A DNA stretch of 64,000 nt from Charina bottae (lineage: Eukaryota; Chordata; Lepidosauria; Squamata; Charinaidae). The notes below the pieces were generated by a model, which was not told where the DNA came from, did no database searches, and saw only the letters and a program-made list of their open reading frames with translations. Location: positions 10,375,501-10,439,500 of the forward strand of contig JALMGJ010000015.1 of the NCBI GenBank assembly GCA_023362775.1, given 5' to 3'. Both the position numbers and the translations under genes were made by a program. Shown piece after piece: positions 1 to 11,440 of this stretch (the stretch's first letter is position 1; each line of letters begins with the position of its first letter).

Positions 1-217
1 CAGCTCTTGCCAACCTAGCAATTTGAAAGCATGCAAATGCAAGTAGATAAATACGTACCACTTCAGTGGGTAGGTAACAGCATTCCATGCACGTCATGCC
101 GGCCACATGACCACGGAAGCATCTTCGGACAACGCTGGCTCTTCGGCTAACAAATGGAGATGATCACCGGCCCCTAGAGTCAGACACGACTATGTGGGGG
201 AACCTTTACCTTTACCT
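1..217 (+). mobile_element. tRNA-derived SINE, 3' part (cut by window start)
   Basis: This is the body and tail of the tRNA-headed SINE seen complete at 36514-36856 and 37501-37831. It starts at the region reading cagctcttgccaacctagca and ends in the tail acctttaccttta. The tRNA-like head lies outside the window. It is non-coding. Confidence 0.85.
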
Positions 218-2260
218 ATGGGTGGTTATGTTTCTCAGTGCTTCCCTACTAAAATAAAGTAGAGAGCCAGCATTGCTGGAAAAGGAAAAAGGGGAGAATC
301 TTTTTCTTGGCAGTGACTATTTATATGTGTGCATGGTCTGTATTGAGCGCCATTCATCCCCATGTTCTTTATGGTGTCCATGATCTCTGGTCAGGACATT
401 AGCCAAAGATACATAGATCAGATATTTAAATATTGGAATTTGCAAAGAAGGAATTCCTCAAGCACCTTTATAAGAAAAAATGCTAGGTTCTCTAAATATG
501 AAAAAGATAGACGTGCTTCATAGATGCAAGAATAGATCATTATGTTCTACTCCTGCAATGAGTTTAAAATCTAGAGATGGAAGATAACATGGGGTAGCAT
601 TAAAGGAGTTGAAAAGTATAGAATCTAAACTTTAGTTTGGCTGTTTCTTTTCTTTTTAAAAAAATCAGAATATTTTTTTATGCCAGTATTCCTTAGTATA
701 CTTTAGCAAACACACCTGAACCGGACTGCAAAAAAAAATTGTATGCATTCTCAGTTTTTATTTTCACATTTTGTTCATTGGTTTTTCATTGAAAAAAGGC
801 ACAATAATTCTTGAAAAATATACACAGTCACATGGATTCACTCTGGAAACAATCATTTCCATTTACTGGCCTGCATAATAGAAACTTTTAAAGCATTTAT
901 AAAAAGATACTTAAATCTCAGGTTCAAATGTTTCATTCTGAGATATCCAGGCGTGATACAAATTTGTAGTGCTCTATTTTAATACATTATTCACCATAGA
1001 AAGACTAGAAATAAAAATTTTGCAAGACAAAACTTCTAAGTCTTCTAAGAATATATTGCATATACCCAACATTTGATGCTAATATTTTTACATACTAGTT
1101 AAAAAGAATGAAAAATTGTGTAGTGCATAATCCAGCAAGAGCTATGTTTACACTTAACCTCCATAATGAATAAAGAACCAAGGAACATAAGCAGTGTGCC
1201 TGAATTAACAGTTAGGAGCCTGCTTGTATATAAACACAATTTTGTGTTTTCCTGCTGTTGAAAGAATAATAGAGATGGAACTAGTCTGGCCTTCCTTGGT
1301 ATTGTTAGAGATATCGGGTTTCAACCAAGCACGTCTCACACAGGCTTGAAGGAGGAGGCAGCCTCTGCTGTAACCTAATCTTACTTGCTTTGTGTGGGAG
1401 GGACTGAATCCCAATTTCCTGTTCCTGTTCCCTTCTCCTCTTTCCTGTTTGAATCTCCTACCAAGGAGGATGGTCAGCTATGGCTGTCCACATTGCTCAC
1501 ACTTCCATTCAGCAAGGCCACATTAAGAAGACTGTGGGTTTGGTCAGAACCTATCGCTCGCACGCATGAACCATCCTCTGCTACCATGAAACTGATCTAC
1601 AATAAAACTGTAAGCTATTTTTCTGTAACTTTACATTAACATGTGAAGTGTGTTTATTTTGTGTTTTTGAACTGATTAAGCCTTGTGCAAGTTAATTGGG
1701 ACGCTTCTGCTCTGCTAAACTAAAACTAATTAGAAGCTGTGTGGAGTTCTGGTATTAGCATCGCAGAATTCCTACAGGTATGAGGTTGCAAAGTCTGGAC
1801 AAGCCATCTTGAATTCCTCTCTTGCATGTCCACCAGATGTACTTCTGATGGTGGTGGAATCTTCTCCTAAAGATCTTAATATCTTGGTAAGATAAAAGGG
1901 AGAATATAATCTTTGAGATAAGTAGTTCTCTAATCATATAAAGGGATTTATAGCTAGCATTTTGATTTGTACCTGACTTGTAGCCAGTCAGTATGTTTTA
2001 AAAGGTAGTCACATGTTCCCGCTCTAGTCAACTGTCAACATAGAATTCTGTATCACTGCATGTCCCTGGAAAAAAAAATCAAAAACAATCTATGTAGAGC
2101 ATCTTTCATTGCCCACATACAATGTCACAAAGGTCTTTATCTATCATCTCTAGAAGTGTGGCCCAAACCTGTTCAAATTCTTTGCCTGTTGTCAAGCACA
2201 ACTCCCAGTGACTGCATGGATGCCTATATGTAGTTTTCATGTCAGCAATACAGTTTGGTA
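218..2260. other. Unassigned AT-rich DNA
   Basis: About 2 kb with no recognised repeat or coding signal. Short frames here have no protein-like composition. Confidence 0.5.
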
Positions 2261-2337
2261 TCTCCTCCTCCTCCTCCTCCTCCTCCTCCTCCTCCTCCTC
2301 CTCCTCCTCCTCCTCCTCCTCCTCCTCCTCCTCCTCC
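2261..2337. repeat. (CCT)n microsatellite
   Basis: About 25 uninterrupted CTC/CCT triplets. The minus-strand frame of poly-glutamate across it is an artefact of the repeat. Confidence 0.95.
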
Positions 2338-3407
2338 ATCTAGACTGCAGTTCTGGGATGCCTGGCAGTCTCCCATTCAAAGACTAAACATACCTATCTG
2401 ATCCTTCTTAGCTTTTCCAAGATCAATGTAGGTCAGCGGGGCACTGACTTCTCTAGTATTTCTCTCTGGATATTTCTCTGCAGAATGAAATCCAATTTCC
2501 AGGTTTTAAGAAAAATGGTGCTAAGCTTAGCATGATAAAGCCATACCCCAATGGATTTTCTGAAAATTGTTGTTTTTCCCCCTTATTAAAATAGGTATTA
2601 GATATAGTGTCAGAATATATATTTTAAAAAAACCTTTAAGCACATTTCTAATAATATTAAAGATGTGTCTTTCTTTCTCCTTTCTCTCATCAGAACACCT
2701 ATCAAAAAGAGAAAATCCTATTGGCACCCTAAATCCTTTTTTAAAGTTTCATTGATCTTAGTCTAAGAACAAGATTATGTACACAAAAGACCTACATAGA
2801 GATAATGCCTAGGGGATTCAGGGTAATCCCAGCACTTCATTTTAGATTAAATCTTGTGGTTTTCAAACTCAAAATTGATAAGATTGATACAAATCACACA
2901 TCATTTTTCTTTCATAAAGGATGTATGTCGTTAATTACTTCTGTTTCCTATGCATGTATGAACCCAAACTATAGTTACCCACAAAAAGTCTTATGTGCTT
3001 TTCATAATAATTTGGGACAATGAAAATAGTTTTTGTATATCAGATATCAAAGCTGTATAAAATAAGTACATGATCACTTTAGACAAAGTTGGTGGTGTAA
3101 AAGGGTCCAAAAGGGATGAAACTAGTTTTGTTTATTCACATTTTAATAGAGTGAATTTGGGGGATGGGGATGGGGAGGATGTCATCCATTGTAATCCTCA
3201 GACTGCATATTTTCCTGTTCTATTTTTCTTCTATTTACACTGATAATGTTCTCAAATGATTCTACAGTGAAATGAAATGCTGTTTTGATTTTCTAAGTAA
3301 ATGAATAAATATACAGTAATTATCTCTTTGTTATAAAGCACAATTCTCTCTTTGAGTCAAGTCCATCTCCTGGAACTACTTTGCTGTTGCCTTCTTTCAA
3401 AATGTTT
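2338..3407. other. Unassigned DNA
   Basis: About 1.1 kb of AT-rich sequence. No repeat family or exon recognised. Confidence 0.5.
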
Positions 3408-3480
3408 TCCCTTTCCTTTCCTTTCCTTTCCTTTCCTTTCCTTTCCTTTCCTTTCCTTTCCTTTCCTTTCCTTTCCTTTC
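3408..3480. repeat. (CCTTT)n microsatellite
   Basis: About 14 perfect pentanucleotide units, followed by a C-rich run (3481-3500). Confidence 0.95.
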
Positions 3481-3521
3481 CCCCACCTCCCCCCCCAACC
3501 TCCCAATCTAACCCTCAATCC

Positions 3522-3605
3522 TGGGATTTCCTGTTGGACTCCCATCCAAGTGCTAATCAATTCCAATTAGCGAAACTTGCCCAGTTGCTATGATTTAGCT
3601 GGGCA
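3522..3605 (-). mobile_element. 5S rRNA-derived SINE fragment (probable)
   Basis: The stretch containing ggactcccatccaagtgcta is close to the antisense of the 5S rRNA region around 'TTAGTACTTGGATGGGAGACC'. It continues into a degenerate antisense of the A-box side (cttgcccagttgctatgatt). It is short, diverged and lies beside the pentanucleotide array. Confidence 0.5.
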
Positions 3606-3768
3606 TTCCATTTTTACAGCCTTCAAATGGAAACATTACATTATTTGATTGGAATATTTATGTAGTCATCTATTTATTGGATTTATTTTCCATTGCTCAA
3701 AGAAGCATGTATAACATTCCCTCAGAGGGTCCTAAAATAACTGAATTGGCCAGAAACTGCACCCCTTT

Positions 3769-3834
3769 TTCCTTCCTTCCTTCCTTCCTTCCTTCCTTCC
3801 TTCCTTCCTTCCTTCCTTCCTTCCTTCCTTCCTT
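3769..3834. repeat. (CCTT)n microsatellite
   Basis: About 16 perfect tetranucleotide units. Confidence 0.95.
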
Positions 3835-4592
3835 CTATCCCACCTTTTTGGGGGGATGGGGCGACATTGCTAGAGACCATCTCCCCAAAAAGAAAGGGGG
3901 ACTTAGGGGTTTCATGAGCCCCGAGGCTGGAGGTTCCCTAATCCTGATATTTATATATTTTGTGAGCTGCCAATTAGCATTCCATTCTCATTCAAATTTT
4001 TGTCAATATGCTTCTGTATGTGTCCTTGGATAACATATTTTTTAGTAGCTGTAATTTACTGTGAGGTGGTGAAGAGCATTATACTCATCCAACTTGGAAA
4101 TAATGTGGCATAAATAACAGCTGCATTCAGCTCTGAAGCAATTATTTTCTCCCTGCCTTAATCATTCATAGAAAGAGGGAACTGAAAATCCCAGAGTAGG
4201 ACAAAATGAAACTTTATCCACGCATAATTTAGAGTTTGTTGTGTAATACTGCAGTACTGCATGACCTTATTTTTTTAAAAGAGTTTTATTACTTGGAATC
4301 TCACAAATGTAAAAATGTTATTTTCTGACATTTTGCTGTCTCTCATGTCTGGAGAATACCGGCATCTACTGTAAATAGGGAGCATCAACAATCAGAGAGG
4401 CATAGCTGCTTGGCTAAGGTGAAAAACACGTATTACTGGTAAAACTACTCAGGAGAAACCCACTAAGAGAAATCAGACCTGATTACAGCCAACTGGGCTT
4501 GAGTGGGGTCAGAAGGTGTGATTGTTTAGGGAGCACCTTGAGCTTCATGAAGTTTCCTAGTAACAGGAAAAATGGTAGAAAGTAGATGTTTT
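3835..4592. other. Unassigned DNA with a short hairpin
   Basis: No gene seen. A small imperfect inverted repeat (ctttttggggggatgg against ccatctccccaaaaag) lies at about 3843-3895. Confidence 0.45.
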
Positions 4593-4621
4593 CTCCCTCC
4601 CTCTCCCTCTCCCTCTCTTTC
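4593..4621. repeat. (CCCTCT)n microsatellite
   Basis: Short hexanucleotide array. The opposite strand reads as an arginine/glutamate repeat, an artefact. Confidence 0.85.
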
Positions 4622-4875
4622 TTCTCTGTTATTCCTACCAAATGGAAAGAAGTCAATAGAGGAGAGATCACATAAAAGGTCTATCAATCTCTGAGCAAAC
4701 CACTTGTCCTCAATGACTCACATGCAAAAGGAAAATGATTGGTCCTTACATGAATGGGAGGGGTAAAGAAGCAGGGAATCCACCAATCAGGGGACACAAT
4801 GGACACAGTCCAGAAAGAAAATTAGGCCATTATCTTGACTAAGGGGTTGAAATCCAAAAAAGAGATCTCTTCAGC

Positions 4876-5183
4876 CAGCCTTTCTCAATTTTTTGACCCT
4901 GGAGAAACCCCTGAAATATTTTTCAGGCCTCAGGGAACCCCTGCACATTCAGACTCAAATATTGGCCAGAAGTTACAAAATTATTATATTCATTTCATGG
5001 GTAGGCCTGTATACATGCATTGACAGTGTTCTTAAACTAAAAATGAAGAATGAAACCTACGTCTTTAATGTGAAGTTGCCTGAATTTCAAATATTTTTTT
5101 TAATAAATCATGATCTCCCAGGGAACCCCTAGTGACTTCTTGCAGAACCCTAGGTTCCACAGAACCGTGGTTGAGAAATCCTG
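4876..5183. mobile_element. hAT-type non-autonomous DNA transposon
   Basis: The ends are imperfect terminal inverted repeats: the left end starts cagcctttctcaa and the right end finishes ttgagaaatcctg. It is flanked by an 8-bp near-duplication (tcttcagc at 4868-4875, tcttaagc at 5184-5191, 7/8 identical). CAG-starting ends and 8-bp TSDs are hAT-superfamily hallmarks. There is no transposase frame, so the copy is mobilised in trans if at all, and the diverged TSD suggests it is old. Confidence 0.75.
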
Positions 5184-5224
5184 TCTTAAGCCATCTTCAG
5201 TTCCAGCTAGTTTATGTATGGTAG

Positions 5225-5502
5225 TGTGATGGAATGTGTCTCTGAGGGGGAAGGTGATGTTATGGAGATTGCAGGTGAGGGAGGAGGGGACGCCTTCCAG
5301 GGAGAGAAACACGTTCGCAGCGTCGAGGACCTTGGGTGCCCAGCCAAGAAAGTCAGGCCGGACCTGCCTTAGAGCGCCTGGGGTTTTTCCCTAGAGAACT
5401 GGTTAGCGTAGCTTAGTTTGGCAAGATTCTGTGTAAGGTAGAACAATAAAGATCTAGAGCAAAATTTCTGGCTCAGCATTGTTCTTCGCCTAACCCATGA
5501 CA
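5225..5502 (+). mobile_element. Solo LTR, family shared with 17527-17775
   Basis: It starts TGTGATGG and ends CATGACA, with a perfect 5-bp duplication ggtag on both sides (5220-5224 and 5503-5507). An AATAAA polyadenylation signal lies at 5445-5450, with the expected short downstream segment before the CA end. The middle and 3' half (gagaaacrc, tagcttagtttggcaagattctg, acaataaa) resemble the solo LTR at 17527. No internal retroviral region is present, as expected after LTR-LTR recombination. Gypsy or ERV assignment is open. Confidence 0.8.
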
Positions 5503-5769
5503 GGTAGTCAAGCAGCTTAAGGATGCAGTGTGAAAAAGCTCCTACACATAACTTGGCTTGATCAATTTCTTTATTACAGACAAGAATGAGGTTTACACAC
5601 ACAGTACACACAGAAGTTTTGACCAGAAAAAGTCAAAGCCTACTGTATGTCTATAAGTTTATGTTCCAGGGTTTAAATTTTAGGCTTTATTTCACCTCAT
5701 CTTTTTGAGTCAGTGGACATTTGCCTGCTTTCTTAATAGCTTTGGAAGGTACCTGATCTAAGTTTATGC

Positions 5770-5912
5770 ATTTGTTCATTCATTTATTTTTTTAAGGCTG
5801 CTCAACTCTGAAAAGGCTCTGGGTGGCTTACAATATTTCAAACACAGTTAAAACATAGACACCTGTAAAGCAACAATAGAATCAAAAATACTCAACAGGG
5901 GCTCCATAAACA
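5770..5912 (-). mobile_element. Old CR1/L2-group LINE 3' end
   Basis: The stretch around ggctctgggtggcttacaa is the antisense of the 'ttgtaarccrcccagagyc' 3' UTR signature that ends the better-preserved copies at 25470 and 32820. A degraded (ATTT) tail lies on its left. No coding region is left. Confidence 0.6.
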
Positions 5913-5920
5913 CCCTGACC

Positions 5921-6055
5921 CAGGGTTTTCCAAACTTGGGAACTTTAAGATGTGTGGACTTCAACTTCCAGAATTCCCCAACCAACATGGCTGGCTGGGG
6001 AATTCTGGGAGTTGAAGTCCACACATCTTAAAATTCCCATGGTTGAGAAACACTG
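5921..6055. mobile_element. Palindromic hAT-type MITE
   Basis: Nearly the whole element is one inverted repeat. The arm at 5945-5980 (aagatgtgtggacttcaac...) is matched by the reverse complement at 5996-6032, and weaker pairing extends to the ends (caggg... / ...cactg). The 8-nt flanks ccctgacc and ccctaatc agree at 6 of 8 positions, fitting an eroded hAT TSD. It has no coding capacity. Confidence 0.7.
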
Positions 6056-6756
6056 CCCTAATCCCAGGCCTGAGAACAGTCTTAAGGGACTTCCAGAACA
6101 GTTGGAGAGCGGGAGGTATGCATACCTCCAGATGGTTGCTGTTCCAGAGAAGGCACACTTCCCTGGTTGCTAACTTAATTGTTCTCTCCAGCCTGGGATC
6201 TGCTGTTTCAGTTTGCTCTGGCTTCCACCCTCCTCACATTCCTGCCTAGTGGAATGGTGGATCTCTCTGTGTCTCTAGCACTGGAACCATAGAAGAGGCT
6301 GCATTGATTGCCTGAAACATCAATGAAATTGCTATATGGTACAGGTAGCTTCCTTCTTTGCATCATATGTCAAGAGTGTTTTAGAAGTCACAAGGTTATT
6401 GTGCTCTGGTGAATACTCTTTGCTGGGCATGCACATTCAGGAAGCCATCTCTTATGAGAGGGAGCCATAGTGGGCTTAGCTAAGGGGGGCCATAGCACAT
6501 ACAATGCCTTAGAAATATAATATTGCAGACATTATACTTCATTTCCAAAACCATGTCTCCCATTTGAACAGAACATGGGAGCAACATATGAAGCTGCCTT
6601 CTATTGAATCCAAATATTAGTCTGTATTATTCTATGTGATTAGAGAATATTTGCACAACCTGGATGCTTCCAGATGCATTAGACTAGAACTCCTTTCAAC
6701 AACATCTTAACTAATGAAGTTTATAACCCAACACACTTGCAGGTACCAATTTTTAA
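6056..6756. other. Unassigned DNA
   Basis: 700 bp with no recognised feature. Confidence 0.5.
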
Positions 6757-7096
6757 AAATATTTATTTATATCCGGCCTTTATTATTTTTATAAATAACT
6801 CAAGGCAGTGAACATACCTAATACTCCTTCCTCCTCCTCTTTTCCCCACAACAACCACCCTGTGAGGTGAGTTGGGCTGAGAGAGAGGGACTGGCCCAAG
6901 GTCACCCAGCCAGCTTTCATGCCTAAGGCAGGACTAGACCTCTCAGTCTCCTGGTTTGCCATTGGCTCCTTCCTAGGGCTGAGAGACAGGGACTGGCCCA
7001 AGGTCACCCAGCCAGCTTTCATGCCTAAGGCGGGACTAGACCTCTCAGTCTCCTGGTTTCTAGCCCAGCAGCTTAACCACTAGACTGAACTGTCTC
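6757..7096 (-). mobile_element. CORE/MIR-like tRNA-derived SINE with internal duplication
   Basis: Read on the minus strand it has a degenerate tRNA-like head (A box like 'agtggttaagctgctggg', B-box region near the gagaccaggag segment). A CORE-like centre (ctgggtgaccttgggccagtc) follows, then a 3' end like a LINE tail (aaaggccggatataaata). A block of about 100 bp carrying the CORE segment is present twice in tandem (about 6874-6960 and 6977-7063). Confidence 0.75.
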
Positions 7097-8019
7097 TCTT
7101 GCAGAAGGCTTGATTAGAAATACCTCAAATAGCAAAACTTAGAAAGGTTTTCTGTTAGAGAGTTTCAGTTATTGGATTAATCCATTCTAGTAAGGAGAAT
7201 CCCACTATAGGACTTGATATAAGAGTGTGTCATACATTTAAACACTATAGAGCCCTACATGGGTTTGTGTGTATTAATTCTTCTTTATGATTGTCATGCA
7301 AAAAGGTTGAGATAATAGCTAAATATTGTAATTAAGGCATTTTTAAGAATGTCATAAGAGGCACTGATTTTTTTTTAAGGTACAAAGCTTTAATTTAGTC
7401 ATTTAAATGTGCTGACATTGAGCAATCAATGGGAATACCTGAAATTAATTTACTTTTTAATATATTATTTAATAAAGTATTGATTGAATTAGCATTTGGG
7501 TTAATGACCTTTCGAATGCACAGTTGGTAGGCTAGCGTCTGCATAAGTCAATGACTAATTATTGGTTGACCAGCATTTTATAGACCACACAAACATGCAT
7601 GCATGCATGCACGTACACACAAATATAGCTGTATGAGTGTTGCAAATTAGAGCTTTATACTGAAGCCATTGGCTCTAAATCAATATCAATAGGACATATA
7701 CTGTGTATAGGTAATTGGTTGTATACTTAAGAGTGATAAATCATGGCCTATGAAGTCAACTGAAGAAGACTTGCTAGTATATCATGAAATATAATGTATT
7801 AAGTGGTGACTTTGTAAATCTGTTTACAGCAATAGAACTGTTGAGTTAGAAGGGCATTGTGATGATTAATGTAAGTCAGTTATTTTCAGACAATGTTGCT
7901 TCATCATAAGTTTGCCAAGTGGGTGGGTAAATAGAGGACAAAGACCTACCCCATGCCTCTCACTTATCATGGTTAATCCTAATTTCTTATTGAGATGGAC
8001 TTCTATATATATGAACAGC
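7097..8019. other. Unassigned AT-rich DNA
   Basis: No repeat or exon recognised. A homeodomain-site-rich stretch (TAATTA, ATTGATT) lies at about 7370-7570. A short (GCAT)n run is at 7597. Confidence 0.45.
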
Positions 8020-8150
8020 TGGATAGCGTAGTGGTTAGAGCACCACCTTTGGAGCAGGAGACCAGGGTTCTAATTCTGGCTGTACCTACCTTACCAGTAT
8101 AGGTCCTTGGGCAAAGACCCCATAACACTTTACCTGCCTATCTCAAATAT
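8020..8150 (+). mobile_element. MIR/CORE-SINE relic
   Basis: Degenerate tRNA-derived head (gcgtagtggttagagcacca, then ccagggttctaattctggct) followed by the CORE-like 'ggtccttgggcaaa' segment, in the order found in MIR-type SINEs. It is old and has no TSD that I can define. Confidence 0.65.
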
Positions 8151-8487
8151 GAAAGTGACATGAACTAAGAGAGTAATGCCAGCTCGGACGTCGCTGGGAT
8201 TAACAAGATCCGCATCAGATGTTGGGGAACCAGGGCAAGTTATATTATATAGACTACTTAAATACAGAGGAAAGAACACTCCTTTCTCTGACAGAATCTG
8301 CCCTTTCTCCTTTGAGATGCCCTTATTTGTAAATCTAGTATTTGCCTGTTGCTCTTTCTTCCATTTTCTCTGTCCATGGCCCTATTTACCTTCTTGGCTA
8401 AATGACAGAGTAATTAATCCAAAATCATCTAGTTAGCTTCATGGAAGAGTGGGTATTTGAATCTGGGTCTCTCCTATAGAGTTCTAG
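8151..8487. other. Unassigned DNA
   Basis: No recognised feature. Confidence 0.45.
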
Positions 8488-8530
8488 AATAGAATTCTAT
8501 GGGCATTAACTGTGCCCATAGAATTCTATT
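8488..8530. repeat. Perfect 18-bp inverted repeat
   Basis: aatagaattctatgggca (8488-8505) is followed, after 7 nt (ttaactg), by its exact reverse complement (8513-8530). It would form a stable hairpin. No transposon ends or TSD are evident. Confidence 0.85.
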
Positions 8531-8879
8531 GTCAAATTCTAGGAAGTTTAAATATTGAAGCATTCACACATTGACTTAAGTAGTGTGAATTAAGTTGATG
8601 TGCATTAAAACTTATCCCTCAGACACATTGCTAAACATACCAACCCAACAACAATATATGATGTCTTTTTCATTCTCCAAGCAAGTCAGCTATTCAAACT
8701 CTAGTAATTTCTTACAGCCTTTTTTCTCCAGCCCTAAGAGGTTTTGGCAATAATGCTCTACCTTTCTGGGGAGATGATGAGAATGACCCAGCAATAAGTA
8801 TGTCACTCCATAAGAAGGTTAAAAGACCAGAAGGTAGAAAAAGAAAGATAGATAGTGAGGAGAAAAAGAAACTGGGAGA
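8531..8879. other. Unassigned DNA
   Basis: No recognised feature. Confidence 0.45.
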
Positions 8880-8914
8880 TAGAGACAGAGACAGAGACAG
8901 AGACAGAGACAGAG
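8880..8914. repeat. (GACAGA)n microsatellite
   Basis: Five to six perfect hexanucleotide units. Serine/leucine and serine/valine frames on the minus strand are artefacts. Confidence 0.9.
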
Positions 8915-10380
8915 ATATATAGAGGCTTTGGTGAGAAAGATACTTGGTGCCTCTGACAATGAAATGGAGGGAAAGTAATTTTTGATGGATCCAAAAAGCC
9001 TTTAAATGATGGATGTAGAGGTCAATTCCCATCCTTGGCTGCTTTCCTGAAGATGGGGGATGGGAGACCAAGCAGCAGACAACTCCAAAAAGAGAATTAT
9101 AGTTACCAGTTATATAAAGGGTATGTTTTGAATCAAAAAGGGTTAGGTTGCCAGTTTTGTCTTCAGGTGATTCAACAATTTTGCAGAAACCGGGCTTTCA
9201 TGTAATGCATTTATAGGGATTCAACATTTCTGCAAGAACCTGTCAGGAGTCTCCAATGCTTGATTTAGGAACCACTTCATTAAGGGTGGGATTAGTAGTC
9301 TTCTTTGCCAGAATACAGAATAGGAATGCAACATGGTCATATGTGATCTATAATTGGTCTTTCCATTAGGCCGACTCAGACAAGTTTCTCAGGTGTAGAT
9401 TGAAGAGGGAATGCCCTTGAAGGACAGGAGGAAGAGCCACCGCCAAGGCAATGGACAGATAAAAGGGGCCTGAGCCTGGGGCAAGAATGTAATGTGAGTA
9501 AATGTCTTACACAAGCCCTTCCCTGGTTCACACAAAGATAAAGGGAGGGAAGGAGAAGCACATTCAGACTTGCAAGATTCTGTTACTATACTGTAGGTTT
9601 ACGATAGAAGTAGTACTACCTATATGGCATTGGTTTCCTAGTCTGGTCTACTTTGGAGGGGCTGACATCAGGTGATAGATTTTAAAAGGCAGTGGTGATA
9701 TTCTTCTGTTCTTCTTCTATTCTCAGTTGGAGGATGAAACTATGCATCACTCAATTATCCTGCTGGACTCAGATGTTAAGGATCCTCAACTATTTTATTA
9801 AAGGAAAAACCAGCTGAAGGTGGCTTTTGTTCATGGAATGGAAAAGTCTATCTTTGTTGTCTATGCTGTATGGGTAGTGTGAAGGCAGTGCATTATTTAC
9901 CATTAATATAAATACCAAGACACTAGTTTTCTCTCTGTGTTCAAGAAGCAATAGTGTCCATCTTCTGAAATTCACACCCACTCTAGACTAGTGCTTCCAT
10001 ACCTGCCTGAAATATAAATGGCACCTGGAAAGGCTGGTTTGAATTGAAACCCTTGTGTGTTGTTAAAGAGATGAATGCATTTGCAAAGATTTATACATCT
10101 GTTAACACCATAATCACTTCCTATTCCTATGGATGCTATTTACCTTGGGAAGGCTACTCCCATTGATGATAGTGTATCAAGTGCAGGATATAATACATGG
10201 GGAGGATATGAATGAAGACAATACTCAGGATTTAAATGGCAGGCTGAAAGGAAAAGTGGACAAGGCCAGATAAGGAAGCTGATAGGGCCAGGGGATGGAG
10301 ATGGATTTTTTTCTTATTTAAATTAAGTTAGATATGATTAATATAGTGAAATTACTTCCCATGTACTTCATAATTTGCCC
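8915..10380. other. Unassigned DNA
   Basis: About 1.5 kb. No repeat family or exon recognised. Confidence 0.45.
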
Positions 10381-10392
10381 TCCTCCTCCTCC

Positions 10393-10512
10393 TCCTTCCT
10401 AGCGTTTTCCCACTATTTTCGCGGGGTCTGCTTTTAGGATCTTGAAACACCACTTTGCCTGATCATCCACATCCTCAGGGCGTAGCCCATCAATATATTT
10501 GCCCTCCTGAAT
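10393..10512 (-). pseudogene. Coding-like 38-codon stretch, unknown origin
   Basis: The minus strand holds an uninterrupted, normal-looking polar peptide containing GLRPEDVDDQAKWCFKILKA. It is bounded by a stop codon upstream (near 10525) and downstream next to a (CCT)n run. Its composition resembles real protein, unlike most short frames here. It may be an exon or a transposon-ORF relic. I do not recognise the family, and a host exon is not excluded. Confidence 0.3.
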
Positions 10513-10525
10513 CACATTAATTCAG

Positions 10526-11136
10526 CAAGGATTTTTGGAGGGGCTCTGGAGACCAGCCTAAAAGCTTTGAAGTTTTCAAATTGGACTGCTCTGAATCTGG
10601 TTGTGGCAGGTTGAAAAACCTTTCTCTACCCTCAGGCTTAGGTGCAAATCCCAATTCCTAGCTCATTAATTCCCCAAGACATTGTGAAGATTACTATTCC
10701 CCAAGATATTGTGAAGACTACTATGCTAGGTTAGAGAACAGAAGAAATCCATGAAGGATATTAGTTATGCTGGCTATATAAAAAGCTCTGTATTTAGAGG
10801 CAAGGTGATATAAAAACTACTACTGGGGTTCCACAGAAATCATTTTAGCATATTGATGTGCCTATTTATTCAGTAAACATCAATATTGATAAACACAATC
10901 ACACTGATGCAATAAAACAGTTTAGTTCTTCTTTATTTCTTTATGGAACCTCTTTTTTTATAAATAACCAGCGAATCTATCAAAGTTGCTGTACACTATA
11001 TTTTAAAATAGGAACTGGGAAGCTTTTTAAAAGCTGTATTTTAAAATGGGGGTGCACAAGTTAATAACTAGAATAGTGAAGACAAAGCAATGATGCAAAA
11101 TGGTTAAGGCTATATTTTGTATGTGTGAGGGGGACT

Positions 11137-11138
<2 letters not shown>
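10526..11138. other. Unassigned DNA
   Basis: No recognised feature. Confidence 0.45.
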
Positions 11139-11171
<33 letters not shown>

Positions 11172-11396
11172 TCCCACCTTTTTATATATATACAGTAACT
11201 CAAGGCAGATAATATACCTAATACTCCTGCCTCCTATTTTCCCCACAACAACAATCCCACAGCAACAACAGGTGGTTGGGTTGAGAGAGGGACTGGCCCA
11301 AGGTCACCCAGCTGGCTTTCATGCCTAAGGCAAGACAAGAACTCACAATCTCCTGATTTCTAGGCCAGCACTTTAACCACTACACCAAACTGGTTT
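11139..11396 (-). mobile_element. CORE/MIR-like tRNA-derived SINE with (TTA)n tail
   Basis: Same family as 6757-7096 but without the internal duplication. The minus strand reads tRNA-like head (gtgtagtggttaaagtgctgg), CORE-like centre, then 'ttgagttactg...aggtgggaaat', and ends in an (AAT)n tail expanded to about 11 units (11139-11172). Confidence 0.75.
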
Positions 11397-11410
11397 TCTT
11401 AAGAATAGAA

Positions 11411-11440
11411 TTGTGTGTGTGTGTGTGTGTATGTGTGTGT
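11411..11440. repeat. (TG)n microsatellite
   Basis: Short dinucleotide array just downstream of the SINE head. Confidence 0.9.

Noticed and set aside
2106..2339. Poly-glutamate ORF on the minus strand
   Set aside because: Produced by the (CCT)n microsatellite.
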